Assembly (NCBI RefSeq): GCF_043290135.1
Contig: NC_134707.1
Span: 133,798,319 to 133,862,318, forward strand
DNA length: 64,000 nucleotides
DNA from: Rhipicephalus microplus
Taxonomy: Eukaryota; Arthropoda; Arachnida; Ixodida; Ixodidae
Direction of reading: 5' to 3'
How positions within the stretch are numbered: position 1 is the stretch's first letter; the number at the start of each line of letters is the position of its first letter. The position numbers and the translations under genes are program-made. This document shows positions 52,666-62,951 of this stretch, piece after piece. The notes beneath the pieces were generated by a model. The model made no database searches. It worked only from the letters and a program-made list of their open reading frames with translations, and was not told the DNA's origin.

Positions 52666-52937
52666 GAGATATAACAGACAGTAATGCCAAGGAATGTACA
52701 GGGGAAGTTATTAAAATCAATGGAATGTAAATAAGAAGAAAGAAAAGTGCATGAAAAAATTACCAACTGTGATAGCTCAGTGGTTAGAGCATCGAACGCG
52801 TAATTCGAAGGTCGTAGGTTCGATTCCTGCTCACAGTTGGTAATTTTTTCATCCACTTTTCTTTCTTCTTATTTACATTCCATTGATTTTAATAACTTCC
52901 CCTGTACATTCCTTGCCATTACTGTCTGTTATATCTC
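52666..52937. repeat. Foldback tRNA-SINE with intact tRNA-like core
   Basis: Left arm 52666-52772 and right arm 52831-52937 are 107 bases each and inverted with about one mismatch (GTGCATG against CATCCAC). The 58-base loop holds A box TAGCTCAGTGG (52773-52783) and B box GGTTCGATTCC (52817-52827). The whole would fold as a tRNA cloverleaf whose acceptor stem is extended by about 100 pairs. Both arms are the SINE tail. Confidence 0.9.
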
Positions 52938-52993
52938 ATTAATATTGTGTTAAAAACACGGAAAAACGAGCCCTTAGGTATACACTTCTTTCT

Positions 52994-53040
<47 letters not shown>
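52938..53040. repeat. SINE-head fragment and (TA)n array
   Basis: ATTAATATTGTGTTAAAA to CTTCTTTCTCTTA (52938-52995) repeats the head of the complete copy, then merges into (TA)n (52996-53040). Confidence 0.85.
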
Positions 53041-53044
<4 letters not shown>

Positions 53045-53497
53045 TCTAACAGACAGTAATGTCAAGGAATGTACAGGGGAAGTTATCAGAACCAATGGAA
53101 TGTTAATAAGAAAAAAAAAAGTGGATCAAAAAGTAACCAGCCGTGAGCAGGAATCGAACCTACGACATTCGAATAACGCGTTCGATGCTCTAACCACAGA
53201 GCAACCACAGCGGCCTTCCCTTTATCCACTTTTTTGGGTTTATATGTGAATTTAGAAGTAGGAGTGACAGTCAGCGCCATCTATAAGCCAAACGACGAGT
53301 GTGAAAACACTCTTATGCGCATGTTTGGCGTCACGTAGCACGTGAACTTATTATGAGCGGGCAGCTGATTAATTGTCCCTCTTATACAACCTAAATACAC
53401 CAAGTCTGCCAGTACGAGACCCTCGTTCAACGAAATAAGGGAAAGAAGTGTTTACCTAAGGACTAGTTTTTCCGTGTTTTAACACAATTTAAATGAG
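53041..53497 (-). mobile_element. tRNA-derived SINE, second complete copy
   Basis: The same layout as 52209-52665, with substitutions. The A box is damaged (TTGCTCTGTGG on the minus strand) while the B box GGTTCGATTCC is intact. It starts right at the end of (TA)n. Confidence 0.8.
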
Positions 53498-53613
53498 ATC
53501 TAACAGACAGTAATGCCAAAGAATGTACAGGGGAAGTTATTAGAACCAATGGAATGTAAATAAGACACGGAAAAACGAGCCCTTAGGTATACACTTCTTT
53601 CCCTTATATATAT
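53498..53613 (-). mobile_element. Internally deleted SINE copy
   Basis: The tail (53498-53563) is joined directly to the head part (ACACGGAAAAACGAGCCCTT, 53565-53610). The tRNA-like unit is lost. It is joined head-to-tail to the copy before it and merges into a short TA run before element F. Confidence 0.78.
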
Positions 53614-54035
53614 TGCCACGTTCCATTTCCCAAGTTTTTGTTATCGTCCCAAAACACCACACGATTCTCAGCGCAAACCGCGCCTGCAGTTTTCGAGAGG
53701 GTTCGGGACTGTAGTAGATCATTTCGATAAGATCACGCCCACTGTGCGAATGGTACAGATTGTTCTGGAACGTACGCCGCCGCCAGCGATAGCACTAGAA
53801 CATTCGACGGCGGGAGTATAAATGCCGACGCGCTTCGCCGCTTGTCAGTTGTTGATCGAAGGCCGAAGCTCCGTTCGCCGCTATCAGTCTGAGACTGCTA
53901 TCTCTGCGAGACTGCTGCTGTAATTGGACTATCTGTTTACCGGGCACAGGTTCGCCCAAATAAACAGTTAAATCCCAACAAGAAGTCTCCTGTCTTCGGC
54001 CACGTCACGACCCCGTGACATTTGGTGGAGGTGCT
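53614..54035 (+). repeat. 5' LTR and primer-binding site of element F
   Basis: LTR 53614-54020, from TGCCACGTTCC to CCCGTGACA. AATAAACAG lies near 53960. TTTGGTGGAGGTGC follows at 54021. Confidence 0.9.
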
Positions 54036-54044
54036 GCTTCGTTC

Positions 54045-54785
54045 ATGTACCGGACGTCCCCGTCAAGCCGTGAACCCAGCCCACGTCGCGGAGAAGACAC
54101 CGACGCCAACCAGGAGCAGCGAACAAGCCGCCGACAGCAAGGGCTACCACCGGAGTACGGGCTTCTACACGACAAGCCGCGGAAGACTAAGGCCATGACC
54201 GCGACTGCAGCGACAATGACAACCGCAGCGTCCCAGCCTACGATGGTCATGCATCAACCTAGGGAACCTCCAATTTTCCATGGGTCATCGTTCGAAGACC
54301 CGGAGTCCTGGCTAGAGACATACGACCGTGTGCCGCCCTCAACCACTGGGACCATGACGAAAAGCTGCGTCGTGTGTTCTTCTATTTAGAAGACACCGCA
54401 AGGACCTGGCTCGAAAATCGGGAGTCCACGCTCCGAACGTGGAATGTTTTCTGCGGCGCATTCCTGCAAACGTTCGCGAGCGTCGCTCGAAAAGAGAGGG
54501 CCGCTGCTTTATTAGGCCCGGGTTCAGCTACCAAATGAAAATTTCGCCATTTTCACAGAAGAAATGACCCGACTATTCCGTCACGCTGACCCAGACACGC
54601 CTAAGGAGAAAAAAGTTCGTTTCCTCATGCGAGGGGTCAAACAGAAGCTCTTCGCGGGGCTGATGAGAAAGCCACCGAAAACCGTCCAAGAATTTGTAGC
54701 CGAAGCGACCACTATTGAAAAGACCCTGGACATGCGCACCAGACAGTATAATCGTCGCCTGACTGCAGACTGCGCTGCTGCTTAA
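54045..54785 (+). pseudogene. gag: gag of element F (frameshifted)
   Basis: An ATG at 54045 starts MYRTSPSSREPSPRRGE. REPPIFHGSSFEDPESWLET is the capsid start. One frameshift near 54333 (YDRV then AALNHWDHDEKLRR) and another near 54525 (RVQLPNENFAIFTEEM) break it. A TAA at 54783-54785 precedes SGDLRETIRAIVREEL in the same frame. Confidence 0.87.
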
Positions 54786-55826
54786 GCCAGTAACTCCGGA
54801 GACCTGCGTGAAACGATCCGAGCGATCGTGCGGGAAGAGCTGCGCAAGCTGTTGTCTTCGGCGCAGCCTCAAGTGGATTTGATCGCCGACATTGTGCGAG
54901 AAGAAGTTCGGCAATCGCTTCAAATTCCCCATGCACCGCTGCCCGAACCGGAAGCTATGAGCTACGCCGCTGCACTGCGCCACAACGGTCCTCCCCGTCC
55001 ACGCCAAAACGCCGCCCCATCGCACTTCCGTCGACAGACGCCACCGCCGCCTCCACCCCCATCGACGTCATACCGTTCGCCAGCGGCCCAAGGCAGTGCA
55101 TCCGAGGTAGCTAAGTTCTTCGTCGAAAATATCGTCCTACGTCACGGCGCCCCGGAGGTCCTTATCACCGACAGAGGAACGGCATTCACTGCCGACCTAA
55201 CTCAAGCGATCTTGGCATACAGCCAAACAAACCACCGCCGGACGACAGCGTACCACCCACAGACCAACGGCCTCACCGAGCGGCTTAACAAGATGATCGC
55301 CGACATGCTGTCAATGTACGTCGATGTCGAACACAAGACGTGGGATGCCATTCTTCCGTATGTGACCTTCGCATACAACACGGCGGTGCAGGAGACGACG
55401 CAGATATCTCCATACAAATTGGTCTACGGAAGGAGCCCGGCAACGACGCTCGATGCCATGTTACCCAACGTCACCGACGAAGAAAACCTCGATGTGAGCG
55501 AGTACCTTCATCGCGCCGAAGAAGCCCGACAACTTGCGCGGCTCCGTATCAAGAATCAACAGACGACCGACAGCCACCGTTACAACCTTCGACGACGCTT
55601 CGTGGAATACCAGCCCGGTGAACGTGTTTGGGTGTGGACGCCGATACGCCGACGTGGACTAAGTGAAAAGCTTCTGCGACGGTACTTCGGACCATACAGG
55701 GAGGTTCGACGTCTCGGCCCACTTGATTACGAGGTTGTCCCCGACGGCATCACGAACTCTCAACGACGCCGATCGCGACCTGAGGTCGTCCATGTCGCAC
55801 GCCTCAAGCCGTTTCATGCGCGTTAA
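54786..55826 (+). pseudogene. Gag C-terminus fused in frame to integrase half, element F
   Basis: IVREELRKLLSS and a Pro-rich stretch (PPPPPPPSTSYRSPAA) belong to gag. At about 55091 the frame enters integrase (GSASEVAKFFVENIVLRHGA), with LITDRGTAF (second Asp) and NGLTERLNKM (third Glu), then the C-terminal RRYFGPYREVRRLGPL. The first catalytic Asp is deleted, so it cannot act as an integrase. The join keeps the frame. Confidence 0.85.
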
Positions 55827-55934
55827 CAAACTGAAAGTGTTTTTTTGTATTATTGTTGTATCGTAATTTATTCATTGTACTTTCTTGCATTATTATTGTA
55901 CCTTCATCTTTAGTTAAAGCATCGAGACGATGCC

Positions 55935-56358
55935 TTTTTCAGAGGGGGGCAATGCCACGTTCCATTTCCCAAGTTTTTGTTATCGTCCCAAAACACCACA
56001 CGATTCTCAGCGCAAACCGCGCCTGCAGTTTTCGAGAGGGTTCCGGACTGTAGTCGATTATTTCGATAAGATCACGCCCACTGTGCGAATGGTACAGATT
56101 GTTCTGGAACGTACGCCGCCGCCAGCGATAGCGCTAGAACATTCGACGGCGGGAGTATAAATGCCGACGCGCTTCGCCGCCTGTCAGTTGTTGATCGAAG
56201 GCCGAAGCTCCGTTCGCGCCGCTATCAGTCTGAGACTGCTGTCTCTGCGAGACTGCTGCTGTAATTGGACTTTCTGTTTACCGGGCACAGGTTCGCCCAA
56301 ATAAACAGTTAAATCCCAACAAGAAGTCTCCTGTCTTCGGCCACGTCACGACCCCGTG

Positions 56359-56361
<3 letters not shown>
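55935..56361 (+). repeat. Polypurine tract and 3' LTR of element F
   Basis: CAGAGGGGGGCAA (about 55940-55952) precedes the LTR (55953-56361). Confidence 0.9.

Positions 56362-56419
<58 letters not shown>
56362..56419. repeat. (TA)n array
   Basis: TA units abut the 3' LTR of element F. Confidence 0.96.
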
Positions 56420-56421
<2 letters not shown>

Positions 56422-56598
56422 TTGGAGTAATAATTCAATGGGCCAGTTAGTCTTGGTGAAGAATATGGGATATGGCACAAAGGGAGCGTTGTCAATAAGG
56501 ATAAATATATTCATTTTCCAACAGTTTCGCCAGAGGTCCTCCCTTCGTCAGGGGATGACTTATACCATACTATTATACCAGTTGTGCCATCTCTCCTA

Positions 56599-56599
<1 letters not shown>
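56420..56599 (-). mobile_element. Penelope-type terminal remnant between (TA)n arrays
   Basis: A non-coding segment holding a hammerhead-like core in minus orientation (56551-56524). It is bordered on both sides by (TA)n, like the remnant at 15491-15639. Confidence 0.45.
56524..56551 (-). ncRNA. Hammerhead ribozyme-like core, copy 4
   Basis: On the minus strand CTGACGA (56551-56545) and GAAAC (56528-56524) flank AGGGAGGACCTCTGGC, with GAGG and CCTC able to pair. The rest of the ribozyme is not resolved. Confidence 0.4.

Positions 56600-56688
<89 letters not shown>
56600..56688. repeat. (TA)n array
   Basis: About 44 TA units. Confidence 0.97.
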
Positions 56689-56689
<1 letters not shown>

Positions 56690-57012
56690 CCGCGACAGAT
56701 TGGCCGTCGGGGCTACGTTGTCTTGAGCTCGCGGGGCTTCGATTCATTACCCAACACTTCCGCCAGATATGTAGCGATGCAGAGGCAGACAGGCTAAAAA
56801 ACAAGCGTCTTTATTTGGGCGAACTTGTGCCCGCGAGTCTAATGACTATGGTTGTCAAGTCCGAGTAGCCGAGAGGCACAGATTCAACTATCTTCCTCTT
56901 CCTTGTAGGCCAAGCGCACGAAGGCGTAGCGCATGCCAGCCGGGTCTTGCTGGTGCTCTTGCCATGATTATTGCGGCCACTTGAACTTGAACCAGGCCAA
57001 CCTGTCACGGCA
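56689..57012 (-). mobile_element. Fragment of an LTR element (LTR and leader)
   Basis: On the minus strand it starts TGCCGTGACAGGTTGG, contains CGCCCAAATAAAGACGC (polyadenylation signal and R-region-like) and ends near CTACA at about 56770. TATCTGGCGGAAGTGTTGGG, a primer-binding-like site, follows. The element is cut by (TA)n. No coding part is seen. Confidence 0.45.
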
Positions 57013-57020
57013 ATATATAG

Positions 57021-57780
57021 TAACGATTCGGGGACGTTTTTTTAGTGAAAACGGGACCTGGGAAGATAGAGATAGACGAAAGTGTGTTTGTGGTGCTTGG
57101 TGGCACGCTCGTGAGCGGGCGCGTGAAAGAGATTCTTAGGAGCGTCGAAAAAGAAAGTCGGACAGAAGCAGTCGGGCAGCAGTGGCAGAACGAGGGTTGT
57201 GGCGGCAACCGCCCGTTACGGTGCGCAACCTGTCACGACTGGACTGCAGACGACCTCGGGCGACGAGCTACGCCAAGCGACGACGGTGCTCGTGGTCACG
57301 GTAGAGACCTGCTGGCGAGTCGGCGTCTACGAGGGCTGCCGAGTCAGGGAAGCTGAGGCGTGCTGGGCCGATCTATCGGGTGTGCTCAGGCGTGGCCGAT
57401 CACGGGTCCGACCAGCAACCGCACAGCGAGCAGCTGTCCGAGCGACGGCCGTGGTGCGACTGCAACTCCGGGACCTTCCCGAATCCAGTAGACGCGGCGA
57501 CACGTCGCACCATCTGAACAACAGTGGCGTGAGTGATTGAGGTCGAGTGGTGTGCGAACTAGATTCGCTGTGTCAGGGACGCGTGAACCGTGACTACGTG
57601 TTTTAAACCTGCAGAGCGAACTGCACTGGCACGAGTTAGGTGTGCATGTATGCAGCTTTAGTTCATGTATGTAATTATGTCCAACTTGTATAAGCGTCCT
57701 GTCTTTGTCTATGCCCTATTCCTTGTCGGTTGAGCGCCTGGCTTCACACGAACCTCTCACGATTGGCGAGCCTGCCAGGA
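57021..57780 (+). repeat. 5' LTR and primer-binding site of element E
   Basis: It starts TAACGATTC (TGACGATTC in the 3' copy) and ends near 57759. TTGGCGAGCCTGCCAGG follows as a primer-binding site. Confidence 0.82.
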
Positions 57781-57826
57781 TCGGCTAACAACAGTTGTAG
57801 CCAAGGCTCAAACAGAGGGCTGAGAC

Positions 57827-58754
57827 ATGGACAACGACAGTGTCGTTGGTATTGGGAAAGAGTTAGGACTAAAAGATGCTGAACTGAGGGCTTGGGTGGG
57901 GCAAAAGCGTATAAGATTACGCGATGAGCGCGCTGAAGAGCGAAATGCTCTAAAAGAGGAAATGGCTCTGAAGCAGCAGCTTACAGAACAGAAGCTTCGG
58001 CTTCAAGAGAGTACCGCTAGTCCGCAAGCCGCCGATAACATAAATGCTGCGAGCATGAACGCGTCCGTTGCATCAAACGTGTGCAGTCCCCACAAACTCA
58101 TACCTCCGTTCAATGACAAGAGGGACAACCTAGACGAGTACCTACAACGCTTCAAACGTGTCGCCACCTGTCAGGAATGGCCGCGCGAGAAATGGGCATT
58201 TCATTAAGCTTTTGTATGACCGGGGAAGCTTTGACTGTAATCGGGTGCATGGACCCGATTTAGACTTGGACTACGGCACGCTCAAAAGGGCACTCCTCCA
58301 ACGTTTCCTGTACACGGCAGACGGATACCGGGAGAAATTCCGTTATGCAAGGCCCGAAAATAGAGAAACCGCCAAGCAGTACGCTTCGAGGCTCTCGGGG
58401 TACTTCGATTATTGGTTAGAGCTCGCGGAGATGGAGAAAAGCTTTAAGGAACTCGGAGAACTAATGATTGCTGAGCAATTTGTGAAGGGCTGTTCCCCAG
58501 CATTAAGAGTTTTCCTGAAGGAGAGATATTGCCAAACCATACAGGAACTCTCTCAGGCTGCCGACAATTTCGGCGAGGACCAAACTTTGCTGAACTTCGG
58601 TCGACAGCGACAAGAGAAGGAAGCGACCCAAGGGCCCAGCTTGAGAGCAGATCAAACGAAGAAAACACCTCGAGGAGACAATTGCTGTTTTCTATGCGAA
58701 AAGAAGGGGCATAGGGCAGCCGAATGTTGGTCTCACACGAAAGGGAATTACTGA
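57827..58754 (+). pseudogene. gag: gag of element E (SCAN-like, frameshifted)
   Basis: An ATG at 57827 starts MDNDSVVGIGKELGLKD. A Glu/Arg-rich helix leads to KLIPPFNDKRDNLDEYLQRF. Frame changes near 58200-58260 interrupt MTGEALTVIG. The SCAN-like part resumes with LKRALLQRFLYTADGYREKF and EQFVKGCSPALRVFLKERY. One zinc knuckle is present (CFLCEKKGHRAAEC, near 58685-58726). TGA at 58752-58754 lies in frame with the protease region. Confidence 0.86.
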
Positions 58755-59720
58755 GACCGAGGTCGAATAGGCGAACAGTTGCGTCCTAACAGGAACAAGT
58801 TATCCCCCGGAGGAGAGGGCAAGAGAGGGGGCTCGTGCGCGGTCTCAGTAGATAAAGCAGAAGAAGTAACGATGAATCAGGAGGGTTATGCCGTCTTACA
58901 GGACGGAGAGACAATCCCGATCGTGAGTGCGACGGTAAGCCGAGGAGTTACTGCTGGTGGGCCTCGAGACATGCCAGTGATGAAAGCGCTCTTGGATAAA
59001 CATGAAGTTACAGTGCTGCGAGACACAGGCTGTAACACTGTTGTAGTGCGACAGGCGCTGGTAGGTAATAAAAAAATTTCCGGGACTTATAGTCCGGTAT
59101 TCCTTCTCGATCGCACAGTAGGATATTTACCAGAAGCTGTGGTCTTCTTGGAGACACCATTTTTTAGTGGTGATGTTCGAGCAAAGTGCTTGCAAGACCC
59201 CATGTACGATGTAGTCTTAGGAAACATCCCAGGAGCTGTGGCACTAGACACATCGAGAAGGACCCAGAACCGAGCCACTCGTGTAGGGGAGGAAGACGAC
59301 GTAAAACAAACGAATGCGCCTCATCAACCCATTGATGTCATTGAACAGGAGGTACCCTGCAGTAGCGACGATGTCAAGAAGGGTGAAGAAGTACGAAAAG
59401 GAGGGTTGAAGACAAACCTCCACAACAATAATGATTCATGGGATGGATCGGTAGCAACAAAAGACGACCTGGACAACTTCCGCGCGGAAGATGGTCACGT
59501 CCCGATGAAGCAGACCCAATACTGGCAAGTCCCCACGGCCATCGAGTCGAAAAAACTCACAGCTTTTTCCTCTGACTCTGGCCTCTACCAGTTCAAGTTC
59601 ATGCCGTTTGCGATTAAAACTGCACCAGCAGTGTTTACCGGACTGATGCGTGCGGTCGTTGGAGATATCCCAAACGTGCTCCATTACTTCGACGATGTGC
59701 TTATCGCTACAACTACGTGA
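58755..59720 (+). pseudogene. pol: Protease joined to mid-RT, element E
   Basis: Protease: VTVLRDTGCNTVVVRQALVG (DTG intact, unlike element D) and DPMYDVVLGNIPGA. A polar linker ends abruptly at MKQTQYWQVPTAIESKKLTA, where RT motif A should begin, so the first third of RT and any integrase before it are gone. LYQFKFMPFAIKTAPAVFTG and HYFDDVLIAT (FDD box) follow. TGA at 59718-59720 interrupts the same frame. Confidence 0.87.
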
Positions 59721-60491
59721 GAAGAGCACGTCGACACTCTACAGCTTTTCTTCACACGTGTTCGGCAGGCCAAGCTTACCATAAAACCCAAGATGAGTGA
59801 AGTGGGCCTCCATAAAACATGTTTTCTGGATCATGTCGTCGGCCAAGGGAAACTACAGACGATGAAAAGTACCACTGACAAGATCCAAGCGGCTGCAAGG
59901 CCACAAACGAAAAAAGACATGCGAGCATTCCTGGGCCTCACCGGGTACGACAGAGATATAGTACCCAATTATGCAGAACGGACGCACGTCTTAACGGAGC
60001 TAACAAAGAAGGGGGCGCCAAACAAAGTCATCTGGAATGATCAGCATGAAGTGGCCTTCCAGGAGTTGAAAAACGTGATCATAACACAACCTGTATTGCG
60101 ATCTCCCGATTTGCAAAAACCGTTTTGCGCACGGACGCATCATCACGCAGCTTAGGCGCGGTCTTACTTCAAGAACTTGAAGGTTGCCCCTACCCTGTCT
60201 CCTATTCCAGTAGGAAACTGCTGCCCCGCGAGGCAGCGTATTCCACGATCGAAACAGATTGAATGCCTCGCCGTAGTGTGGGTAATTCAAAAATACCATG
60301 TCTTCCTCTATGGTCGACAATTTATATTGCAATGTGACCACCAACCACTGGCACACATTCAATCCGCCAAACATCTTAATCAACGCGTACCCCGTTGGAG
60401 TCTTCGACTGATGGAATATGACTTTACAGTTAGCTACATACGAGGCTCAAAAAATGTAGGCGCAGATTACCTGAGCCGAGCTACCACATAG
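59721..60491 (+). pseudogene. pol: RT thumb and RNase H of element E
   Basis: KPQTKKDMRAF-type connection (RPQTKKDMRAFLGLTGYDRD) and VAFQELKNVIITQPVLRSPD end the RT. After a frameshift near 60130, RNase H reads RTDASSRSLGAVLLQE and ends in EYDFTVSYIRGSKNVGADYL then SRATT and a stop. Its end matches the RNase H remnant of element D. Confidence 0.87.
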
Positions 60492-60650
60492 CTACCCTGT
60501 GTGTTGAACCTTCGGTGCGCTAACAGGGCAATCTATGTGCCTGTGCTAGTCATGCTTCACTGTGATTGCTGTGTGTGTGCCGTGTGCCGCTCTACAGACT
60601 GCTTACCTAGGCGGCACGACGTTCTAGAAGCGGAGGGGGGGAGGGGAGTG
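60492..60650 (+). promoter_or_regulatory. 3' leader and polypurine tract of element E
   Basis: GCGGAGGGGGGGAGGGGAGT (about 60630-60649) lies directly before the 3' LTR start TGACGATTC at 60651. Confidence 0.8.
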
Positions 60651-61013
60651 TGACGATTCAGGGACGTTTTTTAGTGAGAACGGGACCTGGGAAGATAGAG
60701 ATAGACGAAAGTGCGTTTGTGGTGCGTGGCGGTGCCGCTCGTGAGCGGGCGCGTGAAAGAGATTCTTCGCAGCGTTGAAGAAGAAAGTCGGACAGAAGCA
60801 GTCGGGCAGCAGTGGCAGAACGAGGGTTGTGGCGTCTACTGGCCCGTTATGGCGCGCAACCTTTCACGACTTGACTGCAGACGACCTCGGGCGACGAGCT
60901 ACGCCAGGCGACGATGGTGCTCGTGGTCACGGTCAAGACCTGCTGGCGAGTCGGCGTCTACGTGGGCTGCCGAGTCAGGGAAGCTGAGGCGTGCTGGGCC
61001 GATCTATCGGGTG

Positions 61014-62526
61014 CACTCTAAGCCGAAAAAGACTAAAGTGGGGTATGCCATTGGTTCTTTAGGGGTCTAAATGCGCTGCCACAGATTTTGAACCAATTTT
61101 GGACTAACTGCGGGAGTAACTGCAAGGGCTCAAGTGTTACCCCAAGCACTTACTCCACTTGGTTTAAATGTTGGTCCCAGTAGAATGCTCCAGTTGGACT
61201 AACAGTTGAACCATCTGGACCAATGGCAAAAAAATGGCGACACTGCGTTTGTGCAGTATATTTTATGTTTATTCCAATTTAATCAGCACTGAAGATCATA
61301 GTATGTAATTCATGCAACACACACACACACACACATACATACGGACTATTATTTCAAAGTAAAACACCGCAAACACTGACTGCCCGCGCTGTACTACAGA
61401 GAACAGACTCTCGGGTATATATAGCACAGTATTTTGACCTCCCATCTAGTGCCAGTGGGCGACTTTTACTCGGCTTAAGAAAACAATAAATATTGACACC
61501 GTAACGCGAAAATTCACATGGGCTTATTCGTAGCACCGATGCGCATCGATCTTTTATTATGGATCCATCTAATCTTCAGCATGCCTCCAGCCCGAGAATA
61601 CGAATTATCAGCTGGTATTCGATCATGTCGGCCGAATCAGCGTTCGCAGTGCTGGCGCACGAGCCCGCAAACACAAACAAAGCAGCGGCGCTTGTGCGGG
61701 AACGCCGGCGAAGCAGCCGCAGGCGCCCCGCCAATGCCATACCGTGTCGGCTTGCCGACGGCGTCGCTAGGCTTACGACGAGTACGGCTAAACGACCGCC
61801 GGCGATCGCAACATGCGGCTCGCGTGGAATTTTGTCGTCGTTATTTTATAGTCACAAATGAACAATAGGTAAGTGCCCCATGTTCGCTGTGTCTTACCGA
61901 GTGATGTAGATATCTGTATACTTACAGCGACGAGACCGTTCGCAGGTACGGCTCTTTCATCGTGCTGGTAAGGCACAACCTGTGTGCCGCTGGCCGCACG
62001 ATTAGTCGTATCCGCGATCGCCTACACGTTGGATTTTTGATAACGGTTGTCGCATGGATAAAAAGACATAAGTTTGCCTGAGCTGCTATTTTCGAAAACT
62101 TGTACGCGACGTTTCCTTCGCTTGTGCCGGCAATGCACTCACACCGGCAGCCCGCTTGATACCGATGACGTACGAACCCTACTTTTCCTATATATCGCTT
62201 TGAACTTGTGGTCACTGTGTGGGTACACGATCGCTGATGAACAGCTTACCTTTATTCATCTTCTATTCGTTTCATAGTGCTTCACTTTCACAGTGGCGTA
62301 TAGCCTATTTAACTTGTTTTCATGATCGCCGACCACGCCGAGCATTGCAGTGCAGCATCGACGGGAGGCGATCGCGGCACAGTTGCCCTCCCCGTTGGTA
62401 CCTTCATTGCTGGGCGTTTGCGCAAGACACGCATTGTCACACATTTAGTTCCTGTTGGACGAACCGTTCGTCAATTGGTTTAACGACTGCAGTTAGTCCA
62501 ACTCTGCCGAATTTCGGCTTAGAGTG
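61014..62526. mobile_element. Non-autonomous DNA transposon with CACTC ends
   Basis: 15-base perfect terminal inverted repeats CACTCTAAGCCGAAA are flanked by TG on both sides (61012-61013 and 62527-62528). The 5' LTR of element E has the empty site (ATCGGGTGTGCTCAGG). Subterminal words recur in inverse: TTGGACTAACTG at 61099, CAGTTGGACTAACAGTTG at 61191 and GCAGTTAGTCCAACT at 62489. No transposase frame is present. CACT ends with a 2-3 base duplication recall the EnSpm/CACTA group, but the assignment is tentative. Confidence 0.8.
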
Positions 62527-62703
62527 TGTGCTCAGGCGTGGCCGAGCACGGACCGACCAGCCACCACACAGCGAGCAGCTGTCCCAACGACGGCCGTGGT
62601 GCGACGGCCGGGGTGCGACGGCGACTCCGCGACCTTCCCAAATCAAGCAGGCGCGTCGACACGTCGGACCATCTCGACGACAGTTCCGTGAGTGGTTGAC
62701 GTC

Positions 62704-62760
62704 GAATCTAGTTCGCGCACCACTCACGCCACTGTCGTCGAGTGGTGGCGAACTAGATTC
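62704..62760. repeat. Small foldback inside the 3' LTR of element E
   Basis: GAATCTAGTTCGCGCACCAC is followed by its inverse ending GCGAACTAGATTC. The arms are about 20-21 bases. The 5' LTR has only the right arm, so an inverted copy was added. Confidence 0.75.
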
Positions 62761-62951
62761 GCTGTGTCAGGCCGCGTGAACCGTGACTACGTATTTTAAA
62801 CCTGTAGAGAGAACTGGACTGGCACGAGTTAGGAGTGCATGTATGCAGTTTTAGTTCATGTATGTAATTATGTCGAACTTGTATAAACGTCCTGTCTTTG
62901 TCTATGCCCTGTTCCTTGTTGGTTGAGCGCCTGGGCCCCCACGAACCTCCC

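Larger units (their letters stand above)
53614..56361 (+). mobile_element. Element F: internally deleted Ty3/Gypsy element
   Basis: LTRs lie at 53614-54020 and 55953-56361 (about 97% identical). Only gag and the second half of integrase remain. Protease, RT, RNase H and the first part of integrase are deleted. Both ends abut TA sequence. Confidence 0.92.

Noticed and set aside
52773..52830. A functional tRNA gene (Thr-like loop)
   Set aside because: The anticodon loop lacks U33, the same unit recurs within longer repeated copies, and the flanks are SINE tail; it is SINE-derived.
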